From contig CALNVZ010003425.1 in assembly GCA_940671915.1 (NCBI GenBank), positions 39,679,170 to 39,743,169 on the forward strand: a stretch of DNA of 64,000 nucleotides, written 5' to 3'. A program made the position numbers and the translations under genes. Positions 1 to 11,103 of this stretch are shown one piece after another. Origin of the DNA: Paracentrotus lividus. Taxonomy: Eukaryota; Echinodermata; Echinoidea; Camarodonta; Echinidae. Within the stretch, counting starts at the first letter, position 1. Each line of letters begins with the position of its first letter. A model generated the notes under the pieces. The model saw only the letters and a list, made by a program, of their open reading frames with translations, was not told where the DNA came from and ran no database searches.

Positions 1-432
1 TGAGCTCGCGTAGGGATTCAGGTTACAGATGGTAATCGCCGGGAATCGTAACTCGGTCGCGTAGACTTCGTCGAGATTCGTAATAACTTCGAAGTTGGCG
101 TAGGCCGTGATGATGAGCACGCTCTGCCAGAAGAAGACGGCCATGCCGCCGATGAATAGGAAAGACCAAAATAGACGTCTTGGCATCGAGTTGGCTCGGG
201 CAATGTTCGGGATACCGTGGGCGCCAGTGTTCTGTATTGCTGAACCGATCAGGAGATACGCGTTCAGATCTTCCCGCTCCTTGTCCTCTGCGGACGATCT
301 CCTTGTTGATCTCCTTGTGGATCTCCGCAGCTCGCGATCACCGTAGTTATCGCGGTGACGGCGTACCCCATTCTGCAACTCGTGTTCTTCTTCGAGATAT
401 TGATCGTGGCGTACACCTTTCACCCCGGCCAT
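1..432 (-). CDS. DEG/ENaC (ASIC-like) sodium channel, N-terminal exon, cut by the window edge
   Basis: Read on the minus strand from an ATG at 432-430, the frame stays open to position 1 (144 codons, no stop), so the gene continues to the left. The N-terminal cytoplasmic tail is followed by the conserved His-Gly gating motif (H72-G73, in HGIPNIARA), a hydrophobic first membrane span at about residues 88-111 (W89 to Y111), and the start of the extracellular domain with FPAITICNLNP (130-140). This order and spacing are typical of acid-sensing, epithelial and peptide-gated sodium channels, which form trimers in the plasma membrane. Residues 36-47 contain a basic RRST/RRST/RRSS repeat, which is a possible phosphorylation stretch. 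The ATG lies two bases after a plausible minus-strand acceptor (ttatatgttacag), so a 5'UTR intron is likely. The exact subfamily cannot be assigned without the pore region. Confidence 0.9.
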   Translation of the reverse strand, partial: MAGVKGVRHDQYLEEEHELQNGVRRHRDNYGDRELRRSTRRSTRRSSAEDKEREDLNAYLLIGSAIQNTGAHGIPNIARANSMPRRLFWSFLFIGGMAVFFWQSVLIITAYANFEVITNLDEVYATELRFPAITICNLNPYASS

Positions 433-722
433 TTCTGTAACATATAAAAACCAAAGTTAGGCATAATGGAAATGGATGAATACGAATTTGAATTTGAATA
501 ATAATGAGGACTTGTCTTGTAGGTGCACTGTATTAAAATCGACAGAGATAGTATACCAGTTGAATCCCGACATTCGAAATTCGTCAGCAGTCACTGACCT
601 GAGCTGTATGTGATAAAGAAAAATTAAAGATTGAATAAATCGATAAATTTTATCGATTTTCCTATAGTGAGTACTTTGACGCTAATGTACAATCTCACAT
701 AAATTATGATTCTGAGGGTATT
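433..722. other. 5' flank of the channel gene
   Basis: AT-rich, with no open frame of note. It probably contains the end of a 5'UTR intron of the channel gene (acceptor next to 432). No other signal was seen. Confidence 0.4.
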
Positions 723-1403
723 TACACTGCAAAAACGCTGGTGTTAAATATGCAACACCATGCGGGTGTAAAATTTGTGGTGTTAGATTTCGGAATTAGA
801 ATGCTATCTCTCTAACACCACTTGGTGTTAAGACAAATTCTGAAAAAGCACTTTGTTGAAATTTTTGCAGGTAAAAGTCATATCATTTGATATATATCAA
901 TTATAAATATCATAAACACAAATATAGCAGCAAATTTAGCTTTAGTTTATAAAGTTAACTGAATATTTTTTAACACCAAAAGCTGGTGTTATTTAACACC
1001 AGCCCTGGTATCTATATCCGACCACACCGATTGGTGTTAAATTAACACCAACAAGAATAAAATCAACCACTCACTAGCGTAAATTCGCTCGCCCTATCTA
1101 TTCATCAGGGGGATGACGCTTTGTATTTTTACGTAATTTCCCCAGATGAATAGCATTCTATACGGATTACGCCAGTGAAATCAACACCCACTGGTATCAA
1201 ATTCGAAATTAACACCATGAAAAGTGTCAAATTAACACCAGAATGTGGTGTTAAAATAACACCAAATAGTTTTATTAATGTATTTCTAACACCCAAACTG
1301 GTGTTAATATAACACCAGTTGGTGTGGTCGGATATATATTCCAGGCCGGTGTTAGATTTAACACCCGTGGTGTTAAATTTAACACCCCAGTTTTTGCAGT
1401 GTA
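723..1403. mobile_element. MITE-like element with TACACTGCAAAAAC inverted ends
   Basis: The 14-base ends are perfect inverted repeats (TACACTGCAAAAAC at 723 and its complement ending at 1403), flanked by or including TA. The interior has no protein frame. It is built from many variants of a short palindromic motif, ggtgttaaa/tttaacacc, in both orientations. This is a non-autonomous DNA element with an inferred TA target. Confidence 0.85.
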
Positions 1404-1765
1404 GTAGGACTGGAAATTAACATGAACACAAAAAACTGGTGTTTCTTGTACGTGCACAGACTGTCTATAGACGATCAATTCCGTTCATGAGCGTGAAATT
1501 CAAAATTCGTGCAGTCAATTTAAGAAAGACGGAAGTAGTACGAATCGACGAATTTAAATGTCAATTGATGAATACGTACGATTGCTCATTTTCAAATTGA
1601 TAGGCGCAATTTGTATTTTGTTTATTTTATTTCGAGTGTTCAAAAACGAATTTGAATGATGATTTTAATCACCAACGCATTTCGGGCGAAATTAGTAGTT
1701 GGAAATGTCAAATTGGTTGTAAATTGTAGATAATTTAATATTGAGCGGGAAAACATATAGTACTG
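1404..1765. other. Stretch without a recognisable feature
   Basis: Ordinary AT-rich sequence between two mobile elements. I see no gene or repeat structure in it. Confidence 0.4.
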
Positions 1766-1856
1766 TAGTAGCAGTAGTAGTAGTAGTAGTGGTATTAGTG
1801 GTGGTGGTGGTAGTAGACTAGTAGTAGTAGTAGTAGTAGTAGTAGTAATAGTAGTA
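1766..1856. repeat. (TAG)n / (GTG)n microsatellite, left part
   Basis: Nearly uninterrupted TAG/AGT triplets with a GTG stretch. It is split from the matching microsatellite at 2715-2872 by an inserted element. Confidence 0.95.
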
Positions 1857-2714
1857 GGGGAGACCGGGTATGGAAGTTACACGGGTCAGTTGTTACAGTT
1901 CCCAGTGTGCTAAGATGGAACAAGAGAGGATGTGCTAACTGGCATCTATATACAGCCTACACATAGCTGTGATGAACTGCCGGTCGTGAGGTTTCTCCGT
2001 TGTTTTATTAAAAAGTAAATCAACAAAAACCATTTTTTACAGTTCAAAGTAAATTTTTGACAAAAATTGAAATTTGTAATAGCTCTTACAACTGAAGGCA
2101 CATGATGATAGTCTGGTATTGTAAATATAGTACATGTATGTCACTAATATACCCCCTAGCCATGCCATGTAATTCTGCCTAATGACTGTGCTACAGTTGA
2201 TTTCTGTGTGTAAAATCATCCATGGGGTAGGTTGTTACAACAACCTACCCCATGTTGATGTAACAACTTACCCCAATTACATTACATATGTAAAATTACA
2301 TTTTGTCTCAATTTTCAGGTGTTAATATTTTTATTTTTCTATTATTACTTTTGTCTATTCTAGAGCTCTACTTGATCTACTGTTAACGATGTCAAGAAAC
2401 TGGAAAGTTGAAATTAAAGTATGGTATAAGAGATTTACACATTGTCAACTTACCCCGTATGTTTACATATTGTAACAATTGACCCCGTATGGTTTAACAA
2501 CCTACCCCGTATATGGGGTAGGTTGTTACAAAAAAATGTCTTCACTAATTAAGCTGTAGTTGATTAGTGTTTACATGTTTTCAAATTTTATATGCCTCAG
2601 CTTTTAGCCAACATAATAGGCTAACTACATACCCAATATGGAGTGCGTGAGTTTTTTCATTAGAATTATCTGACCCAACATGTGAATTTTGTAACGTCCA
2701 TACCCGGTCTCCCC
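1857..2714. mobile_element. TIR element inserted in a (TAG)n microsatellite
   Basis: The ends are inverted repeats of about 24 bases with one mismatch (GGGGAGACCGGGTATGG...GTTAC on both sides). The insertion splits a TAG microsatellite, so TA or TAG at the edges may be a target duplication but cannot be told from the microsatellite. The interior has several copies of ggggtaggttgttac in both orientations and two strong hairpins (2221-2254 and 2495-2528). There is no transposase frame, so it is non-autonomous. Confidence 0.88.
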
Positions 2715-2771
<57 letters not shown>

Positions 2772-2773
2772 CA

Positions 2774-2852
<79 letters not shown>

Positions 2853-2872
2853 GAGTAGTAGGAGTAGTTACC
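2715..2872. repeat. (TAG)n microsatellite, right part
   Basis: About 150 bases of TAG/AGT triplets. It explains the threonine-rich open frame on the minus strand at 2581-2874, which is not a gene. Confidence 0.95.
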
Positions 2873-2919
2873 AAAACACTAGGCCTATACTAAAAATGCA
2901 AATAAGCAAAATTCCAATA

Positions 2920-3010
2920 AGGTGTGATTGCTCATTCGGCGAGGCAACTCTCGTTGCCGACAAGTCTAGGGTTCGAAACCATGTCGATGCAATATGAAAT
3001 GCATTGCCTC
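2920..3010 (+). repeat. tRNA-like sequence, possible SINE head
   Basis: It has a B-box-like GGGTTCGAAACC at about 2968-2980, preceded by a short stem region (GGCGAGGCAAC/GTTGCCGAC). The cloverleaf is not convincing, so this is a SINE or tRNA relic at most. Confidence 0.35.
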
Positions 3011-4192
3011 ATTACCGAATCTCTCGGATAGGACTTAAGGATGTAGGTCATCTGGTTGCTTGCGAATAAAATCTTCTCAAATGACGTATGAATTTTGTAC
3101 CAACTTAAAGCCAAAAGATTTTTCTCGCTAATGCACTTTGCTGTATGTAATTTGCTTTTGTAAAACAAAAGTTATGCTAAATTTTGTGCGGCGATGAGCT
3201 AATCGAAATTACACTCATCTGTTGCCTTGGTCATGTTGGTGCGCTGAATTCATGGCTATTATGTGCGAAACCCATAGAGAAGCATGCGCAAAGTACATTT
3301 TTTATTGATTATAGAAAACTGGTCATATCTCAAGATCTATAGCAGCAAATGAGATGAAAAAGAAAATGCAGAAGAAAGCTTGATTTTCCTACTTTATGGA
3401 AATATCAAACGCTTTTAGAATGTGATTAATTTTCATACTTAAAAAAAAAATGTTTTCTAACTGTACCATTTTATTGACACAGACTATATATATATAAAAA
3501 AATCAATAGATCAAAGCTTTAAAAACATCTTCAGTTTTTATTTTCTTCTAAAAATGACGATGTCACTTTAAATACACAATTTTGATAAGTTCATGTATGA
3601 ATTAAAATGTATTTTATGTGGATATTCTTGTGTTCACTATACGCAAACAGTAATCACTTTTTTCTTCGCTCGAAAAATGATTGTCTGGCATTTAACTCCT
3701 TGTTAGAGTGGAATTTAACTAATTTTTACTGCTGTTTTACTATTTCACGTAGAGAGAGCAGACTTTACATTAAGCTTACACCCCTCTGGTAATAAATGAA
3801 TACAATAAAATATTCTTGTGCAAATCTTATAAACAATGTATCTCGTTCTCACCTTCATTTTGAGTTCCTCTGTCAGAGCATTGCATCGACGGGGATATTT
3901 TAGCAGCTCCGAAAGTAGAAACGCGTGACATTTTGAAAAGTGACGTTTATGTGCCCAGACAATACCAGTTATATGAGTTTCTGGCCACATATATTGCAAC
4001 GAATGTGTATCAAATATTATCACCGTCTCCTCCTGTTTTCTCACGTACACATTGAATTGTTATCAGATGATATTCAGAGATGTTTACCCATTATTATGGT
4101 CCATTGGCAATGGATCTCTTTTAGAACGTATGTATGAAAGAGTTGACTTTCATCCCTAATAGCAGATCAAATCGAATACCCTGCTTGTATGC
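3011..4192. other. Stretch without a recognisable feature
   Basis: AT-rich, with a short A run near 3440 and a (TA)n near 3487. The open frames here are short and show no family signature. Confidence 0.4.
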
Positions 4193-4372
4193 TACGGCGG
4201 ATCGGGGGGATGAGGGTAAAGCGTGCGCCCCTTATTCTTTTCTTTGGGGGGGGGAAAGCTCATTCAACGTATATGTTGATATCCGAATCTCTTCGATTGT
4301 GCCCCCTAATTTTTCAATTTACGGGCTATGCACCCCTATTTTTTAAAATCCTGGATCCACCGCCGAGTTATA
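4193..4372. repeat. Short foldback repeat with GGCGGATC-like ends
   Basis: The left end (acggcggatcg) and right end (ggatccaccgccga) are imperfect inverted repeats, with a G-rich interior. Similar GGATCCGCGCC pieces recur at about 16716 and 28075, which suggests a dispersed family. Confidence 0.5.
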
Positions 4373-5321
4373 TGCAGTAAGTATATACCGGTATCATGCA
4401 TAATGATCTAGGGGGCTTACAGAATAAAGCAAATCGAAGTTCGCCATAAGCAGCCCAAAGTCCACAATTCCTTGACTAACGCGACTTTAGAGCCGAAACC
4501 AATATTGAGAATTTCAATTATTTTAATCAATCATTGTGCTTTTTTTGGGGGGGGGGGTGGTGTGGGGGTGATTTTTATTCTGCAGTGGAGACGGGCTTTT
4601 CTAAAACGCCTTAAAATTCAAGAGCTTGCTTACAAACAGTTCTAAATAAATCTTTGTAACTTCAGAGGGGAATAATGTTCATTATGAACAGACGGTTCAT
4701 AGCATTGTGATATTTAAAGGAGCATTTTTATAACAATTTCTCTCAAAAATCCAGGTTGTCATTTTTGTTCAAAGGAAGGTAATCTACAAAGACCGGATCA
4801 AGGTTTTTTTTTTAAAATCATATATAAATTCAATTTCCATCAAAAGTGAATAAATCCTATAGGGCCTTTGGAATCGAGTATTATCATTATCATATTGTCA
4901 TTCTTAAGCCAATCATTGACTGAGATTGTTCATGACTTTCCATGTGTCTCCTAAAATAAAATTCCTAGTATTATTTTAGCATAATGCCTGTAATGGCTCT
5001 AGTTGTGTAAACAAAACCTCAATTTTATTAATTCTAGACGTGTCAATCATTAAAATCATAGCTAGTAATCAATACTGTATGAGTCTGTAAATAATAGTGT
5101 TACGTAATATCATTTTTTGGCATAGGCCATAATGACCAATGGCTATATATGCAATTGTCAACGTGTGAAATTAAGCAAAGCGTACATCTGACAACAAAAA
5201 TTCATCCGGTTGTCTAGGGTTCTATGCCTCATTTAGGGACCGAAAGATGGAGGGGGGGGGGTAAGCATGGCGAAATAAATAAGCATTATATCATTTGCCG
5301 CGTTATCTTTTGTTTTACTAT
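4373..5321. other. Stretch without a recognisable feature
   Basis: AT-rich non-coding sequence with a G run at about 4545-4570. No gene seen. Confidence 0.4.
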
Positions 5322-5643
5322 ACAGTGGCGGGTCTACACTGGGGGAGGGGGATTCCAAACTCATGCAACACAGCCATTCCTAGACCCAGACTCAATCCTA
5401 CCTTTAAGAATTGTAGAAATGATGACTAAAGTATGCATCACATTGCACCATTTCAAATGTCAAATTGAAAAAGCTTCCTACCCTGGAAGGGGGGATACCC
5501 CCTAACACACCTCCCCCTCCCCCCCCCTCAGGCGCCTTGCGCCCTCTGGCTTGGTCGCTCCACTCCCTCGAAGTGCCTGGCTACAAATTTTTCACCCCGG
5601 GTAAACCCCCCTTAGCAAAAAGCTAGAGCCGCCCCTGCTATAA
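5322..5643. mobile_element. Short foldback element, ends tatacagtggcggg / gccgcccctgctata
   Basis: The outer about 20 bases are imperfect inverted repeats around a G/C-rich interior of about 280 bases with poly-G and poly-C. It has no coding content. I infer a MITE or foldback remnant. Confidence 0.55.
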
Positions 5644-6296
5644 AACAGGGGACTGAAGCTCCCACCGTGAAGACCTCGGTTCCGCGGCTCCAGTCATCTA
5701 CATCTTTTCTAAGGATCCGTAACATGCAGAATATTGTACGATGTCTTATAAGGAATTTATGATCCGAACAAAATGGTAATTTATATTTTTATAACAAAAT
5801 AATTTCGTTGTCAAATATGATTCCACGGTCCTGTATATCCAACATTCATGTAGCGATCATTATGGCCTTTGACCATTATTTTGAATCATAACAAACATGG
5901 AGAAACTACTTTTATATGACTGCATTTTAAACATCGTTATTAATAATTTTGTCCTTTTACCACAGTTAGTTTGCCTTTACACAGTAAATTGGACCACAGA
6001 ATTAAAAAAAAAAAAATTAATAGAAAAAGAAAATGCAGAAAAGTATGTTGGCCGACTTGAGTAGGATGGGAGGGTTGGTTGTCCAGACACTTAACAAAAA
6101 TGAAGCCTGGTTTTTCGTCTGAGGATTAAGCCAAAAATAACTGTTAAATACTGCTTATCATCATCAATATTAATTGTTCTCCCAAATAATTTCTTACATT
6201 TTGTGCTAAAAAATTATAAAGACAATTTCAAATGACTGTTAAAAATTGAGTGTCCGGACCTCCAAGCTGTCCGGACATACAACAGCTGGGTATACT

Positions 6297-6452
6297 TAAA
6301 TAATATTGACTGCCCTTGAGGGCAATATGGCATATAGTGCCTGAACTAGCATAATATTGCCCCGAGTCGAAGGACTGAGCCGAGGCAATATGGTGCTAAG
6401 TAGGGCACTATATGCCATATTGCCCGAAAAAAACAGTCATATTTTTATTATT
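6297..6452. mobile_element. Palindromic element (cruciform-forming)
   Basis: A 22-base arm beginning gggcaatatggcatatag (about 6319-6340) is matched by its complement at about 6404-6425. Nested inside is a second arm pair (agcataatattgcc / ggcaatatggtgct), and outside is a weaker pair (aatattgactg / cagtcatattt). No coding content. Confidence 0.7.
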
Positions 6453-6794
6453 ATCCTTAACTACCTATCTCCAACATAGGACATTGAAACACACGTGTAG
6501 TCTAACTTACCACATACCTAGCTGGTCTGGTACAACTGCTACATACAGTCATGTTTTTTGAATCCAAATGTTCCACTGTCTTCATCAATATTAAAATATC
6601 AAGAAATCAATTCCTCTAACATCATGGCTCGGTATAATTTGCAGAATGTGTTGTTCAACGAGTCATAAGAAGTTTGCTTTGTCAGGTATAACGTACAAAA
6701 ACCGAAAAAACTGATTTAAACTGAGGCATTTGTCGTGGGATTTTTTTTCTTTTCTTTGTTTCTTCAGCCATTCTGAGGTTGAACCATTGTGACG

Positions 6795-7312
6795 CAATAA
6801 TGCTTCTGTGCGTATCCATTGTTTCTACTATTTGTAAACGCGCATTATTAAAAATTCGCGTAGGACCCCCGACCAGCCGGTCAACATTGTAAAAAGGCAG
6901 CTTACGTCAATGCGTGTTTTTTCAATGGTATTTTTATTCCGGTCATATGGCCAATATACCCCATGAATCGCGTTCATTATATCGATATCATATCAAAACT
7001 GGTGGTATAATTTGCAATAGCCCGGTTCAGATGTCTCTATTAAGGGTAATAATAGATATTATTACACATATAGGTCAACTTTTCGATACATTAATAACAT
7101 GTATTGATATTCTTCTAGATGTTTGCTTGTCGGCGTTTCAATATTGTTAGCATAATGTAATGTCCTATGTATTCTACATTACCTCGCTATCAATGGAGAA
7201 AAAGGAGTGCATTTACAATATTGGCAACTCCGTGATGCCAGTATAAATCTGCCGCACAGCCTTAACAATGGATACGCGGAAGCAACAATTTACACTCATA
7301 AATAGCTGTTGA
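6795..7312. repeat. Imperfect inverted repeat pair
   Basis: A segment around 6801-6830 (tgcttctgtgcgtatccatt) is complementary to a segment around 7262-7285 (aacaatggatacgcggaagc). The interior is AT-rich and has no gene. It is probably a decayed foldback element. Confidence 0.45.
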
Positions 7313-7450
7313 TCATTTGAATTTTGTGAGATCGGAGCAGGCAGATTTGATACAGATGAGTAAACCTCTTTTTTGTTTAAACTGATAGCATTGCAGTTGT
7401 CATAGAGAATGTTGAATGTATAATAATATTAATATTGGATTTCTTTTCGT

Positions 7451-7551
7451 GCCATATTGAGATAAAATTCCATTCATCATTATGAATATTTGCACTCGTA
7501 TTCGACTCTTGCAATATTCATACTGATGAATGTAATATATCTCATATTGCA
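7451..7551. repeat. Imperfect palindrome with about 42-base arms
   Basis: The left arm (7451-7493, beginning gccatattgagata) and right arm (7510-7551, ending tatctcatattgc) pair over most of their length around a 16-base loop. Confidence 0.7.
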
Positions 7552-10194
7552 CTCAAGTGCATCCTGAAATAATTATTGCTCCAAGAAATGAATTATTACA
7601 TTTCAGTTTTTTACTCACCTATACAATCGAAACAAAAGTCGACTAAGATAGACAAAGAGTTAATAAATACATTAATTAAGTAAACATTTGACAAACATTG
7701 TCTCCTACAATCTCCGATCAAGTCAATATAACAAACTGATATATAGAAATGACATCATTGGCGACGTATTAATTGATAATTACTAATGTCTGTTTGAATG
7801 TTCTAATGCTTTTATGGAAAACTGCATTCGTGTCAGTCAATTACCTTGTAACATGAACATGTATTTTGATAGGCCTTGAATGTTTTGAAGAGGCTTCTTT
7901 TCTTTATAATGAGATAACATTAGCAATACGGTAGACCTTGACAATTCAGCACTCGCCCTCTAATCTTACAAGTATTTTATTCCCCATCCAACCACCGTTG
8001 TAAGACGCTTATGTGCGTAACTTCCGCCCACAACTGATTAGCTCTTTGGAATAACTTAATTTTGTGACACTGCTTTTACCTTGCATACCGGATAAAACAA
8101 TTGCTTTGAAAAAGCGTTATAAGTACCAGCAAAATTTAGTATATGATAATTTCGTAAAGGATTTAAGTATTTTTTTGGCCCGGGGCGGGGGGCGGTCGCT
8201 TCCATGACCATGCGATGTAATACGTTTTAATAAGATTGTAGCGGCAAAAAGGCGACTCTAACGATTTTGTAAACAATCATTTTACTCGCCTATTAACAAT
8301 TGGAATTGTCCTCTTATATCTGCCGTTACAGATTGAGTGCTGTGTTCTAAAGAGCAACCGTCGGTAGCGGCTAATAACAAAGATCTACAAAGCACGTAGT
8401 GGATTATAACACGTTCATTATTGACCAATGCGGCAACACCATTAAAGCGCTGAAAACAACCAATCTGAATGTCCAAGGTTATCCCACAAGCTGAACCTGT
8501 AACACGTAATTTCGCTACCTCGCTCTCTTGAATTTGAAGGCTGGTCACCTTATTTATTTGCCTGGGCCCCGGGAGCTACCCGTGGTCGTCGGCGGTTTTA
8601 TTTCTTATCTCTATTTTTTTGAAATCTTTAACGTTGAAATTAATGTTCTCGCCATGCATTTACAATGTGGAGACACTGCCTAAAAGTGTGCTATCGCGAA
8701 GATTGGAGAGGCTGATACACAGGTTTCACCTAAGACGATTTGTATTTGTGTGTGTGGGTTTCTTATCAATTGCCAAATGATAAGGCATCATACCCCATTT
8801 CAGCTTTGAGTCACAAGGCACTTAGAGGGGTGCCACGTTGGGGCCAAACAAATTTGGAGGTCACAAACAACTCAGCGTCCTGTTATATCCTTCTTGGAGT
8901 CATATTCATGACTCATTTCACAGGGGAATTTGAGGAGAACTTATCTGCCGTAGGCTTTTTTATGTATTGTATACACTCAAATAGCATGAAAATAAAGAGC
9001 TCAATATTTCTTCTCTTATTATCCACTATCAATTCTACTCCACGTGAAGATTAGAATCTCGTAACGTATCGACATTAAATATATAAGGCATAAGAGGATG
9101 CGGGGACGATCATTATTTGAGGAGATCGGGAAACGCGCCAACATGACATTCATTGATTTTCTAGTGGGAAGATGCACGCAGACTGAAATAAAAACACGCG
9201 CGCAACTGGCGGGAAGGACCGATTGACATGATGCATATATCCACTTAACCTTAGCCGACCACCGAAAAAAACCCTCTGCCTACGAAAAACCTCTTCCCCT
9301 GTCTGTGCTAAATGGCTACACTTGTCATCGATCCCGTCGAGGAAATTAGTTCACTGGACTGACATGTCAGAATATTGAAACTATATATCATGTTTGGCGG
9401 TTACGTGATTTAGCGCGCTAAGCCGATGCTTTAGACCAGATCTGGCGGAATAAGACAATCGTTTGGCAAGCCTATAACACATCTGTGCTGAAAGATAGCT
9501 GTAATCAGAATCTTCTCATTGTCAAGCCGTAGACTTGAATGTCTCCCTAACGCAATTACGTGGGATATGAAGATAGTAGATCTGAGTGTCCACCAATCTG
9601 CGCAACACCGCGATCCACGCATGTCTCGAGGTATGGGCCACTTGCTTTATGGCCAGGAAATTATAATCTAGACCGCCGGCCCATGCGACAGTACCAAGGA
9701 TAAAATCGCTTCAGCAAAGTCTGTGACTACATCACTTACAAAGACTGACAGGGCACGTTTATTACTAACGCCAATCGACGATTGAGATGTAACGCATGGT
9801 GTGGGAACAAGCATAGAGAATTCGAAGCTTTTTTAAAAACTGAATTTGATCCATAAGGATTGTAAATGTAATGTATGCCTTACATACGGGAAGATGAGCT
9901 ATGCAGCGTAACTGAGCTATATTTGAGAGCAAAATTAGCCTGTGAGTTTGTACACTGCGATCTTGATCGGCTTATTAGCGTTTCCGAATTGACACAACTC
10001 GACATGGGAACTGTTTTATTTTCACTTTGCAACTAAGTAGATCATTTTACCTAATTTTTGAAATAATTCGGATTCTTAGCTACTTATCAAGTAGGAGATA
10101 CATTTCTATTGAAACAGATAGATTGTCGCCATATTCAAGAAAAGCACAAATGTGAAAAAGAACTGATGCCAAGATACAAAAAGTCTATGGCCGC
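7552..10194. other. Intergenic, no gene recognised
   Basis: Open frames at 8282-8548 (minus) and 8740-9054 (plus) are uninterrupted for 88 and 104 codons. They have no recognisable domain and no splice context. GC-rich pockets lie at 8178-8200 and 8560-8595. Confidence 0.4.
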
Positions 10195-10262
10195 GTTCGC
10201 TTTGCGTAGAGTGATAGCGCCCTCTTCCCCTTAAGTTTACAACTAGAATTGATATTCTTCCC
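10195..10262 (-). repeat. Dispersed repeat, copy 1 (inverse copy at 26422-26485)
   Basis: The complement of this stretch matches 26422-26485 over about 60 bases with few differences. Both contain gagggcgct and aaagcgaacgc blocks. It is a fragment of an interspersed family. Confidence 0.7.
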
Positions 10263-10520
10263 ACTACAATTTTCATTACAATTTCCGTGGGTTAGACCCA
10301 AAATTGCTTTAAAATATAAATAAATAAGGATAATTTAAAAAAAAAATGATTTCGTGTATGTTGTCAATACAAATTGTGTTTTGAGCTAATATTCATAAGT
10401 GTGATTATTTGTTCGTTTATTATTGACAGTAATTTTCAGTTGGATGCTATTTATAAAATAACGTTGCCGAAAAAATGTATTCAAAATAAAAAGAAAAAAA
10501 AAGGGTGGAAAATAAAGATA

Positions 10521-10560
10521 TAGCCTATATGTGTATATATAATAAAAAATGTATAGGCTA
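10521..10560. repeat. Small palindrome TAGCCTATA / TATAGGCTA
   Basis: Nine-base complementary ends surround an AT-only loop of about 22 bases. Confidence 0.5.
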
Positions 10561-10752
10561 TTGTGTAATATCCGAAATTAATTTCAAACACCGGTTTCTT
10601 TCGTAGTTCCCTCGATATTATAAAGAGTGCGAAAAGCATCTAGACAAAAAAAAAATAAATGAATAACATGATTTGAGTTTTATTAAGTGGACCAAAAAAG
10701 TCTTCATATATTTACACAAATAATATATAAAACATCATTAATGAAATTTAGT

Positions 10753-10852
10753 GACGTGCAGTGACTTGAACCCCGAAACTTGTAATCTGTTAATTGACAG
10801 TTAGGTACTCGACCACACATCTGCTCGGCCACAATAACCGGCCGTCCCTATT
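10753..10852 (-). repeat. tRNA-like (Ser/Leu type) sequence, SINE or tRNA relic
   Basis: On the minus strand an A-box-like GTGGCCGAGCAG is followed about 55 bases later by a B-box-like GGGGTTCAAGTC. The spacing resembles a tRNA with a long variable arm. The stems are imperfect, so a working tRNA gene is unlikely. Confidence 0.45.
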
Positions 10853-10931
10853 GACAAGATCCAGGAATTAGAAAGCGCTCAATTTAATTAAAAAACGCCC
10901 GGAATCTCCCTCCCGTAATCCATAAAGAATT

Positions 10932-11103
10932 GTGGTATCTCAGCTGCAATGAGACGGATTTGAGACGGATTTGGGAATACTTTTAGACTGGTTTGAGACG
11001 GTTTTGAAACTTGTCGCGGAGACGTCTCCGCGAAAGAAAAAATATCGGAGACGTCTCTGTATGTCGGAGTCGCAGAGACGTCTCCGCGAATTCAGATACC
11101 ACC
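10932..11103. mobile_element. MITE with GTGGTATCT ends and GAGACGTCTCC palindromes, copy 1
   Basis: The ends GTGGTATCTCAG and CAGATACCACC are inverted. The interior carries several self-complementary GGAGACGTCTCC blocks. A second member lies in BLM intron 13 (58388-58640), and a fragment lies near 21525-21600. Confidence 0.75.

Noticed and set aside
2581-2874. Threonine-rich open frame on the minus strand
   Set aside because: It is the translation of the (TAG)n microsatellite.
8282-8548. 88-codon minus-strand frame
   Set aside because: No recognisable family, no splice context and no flanking exons; it could be chance.
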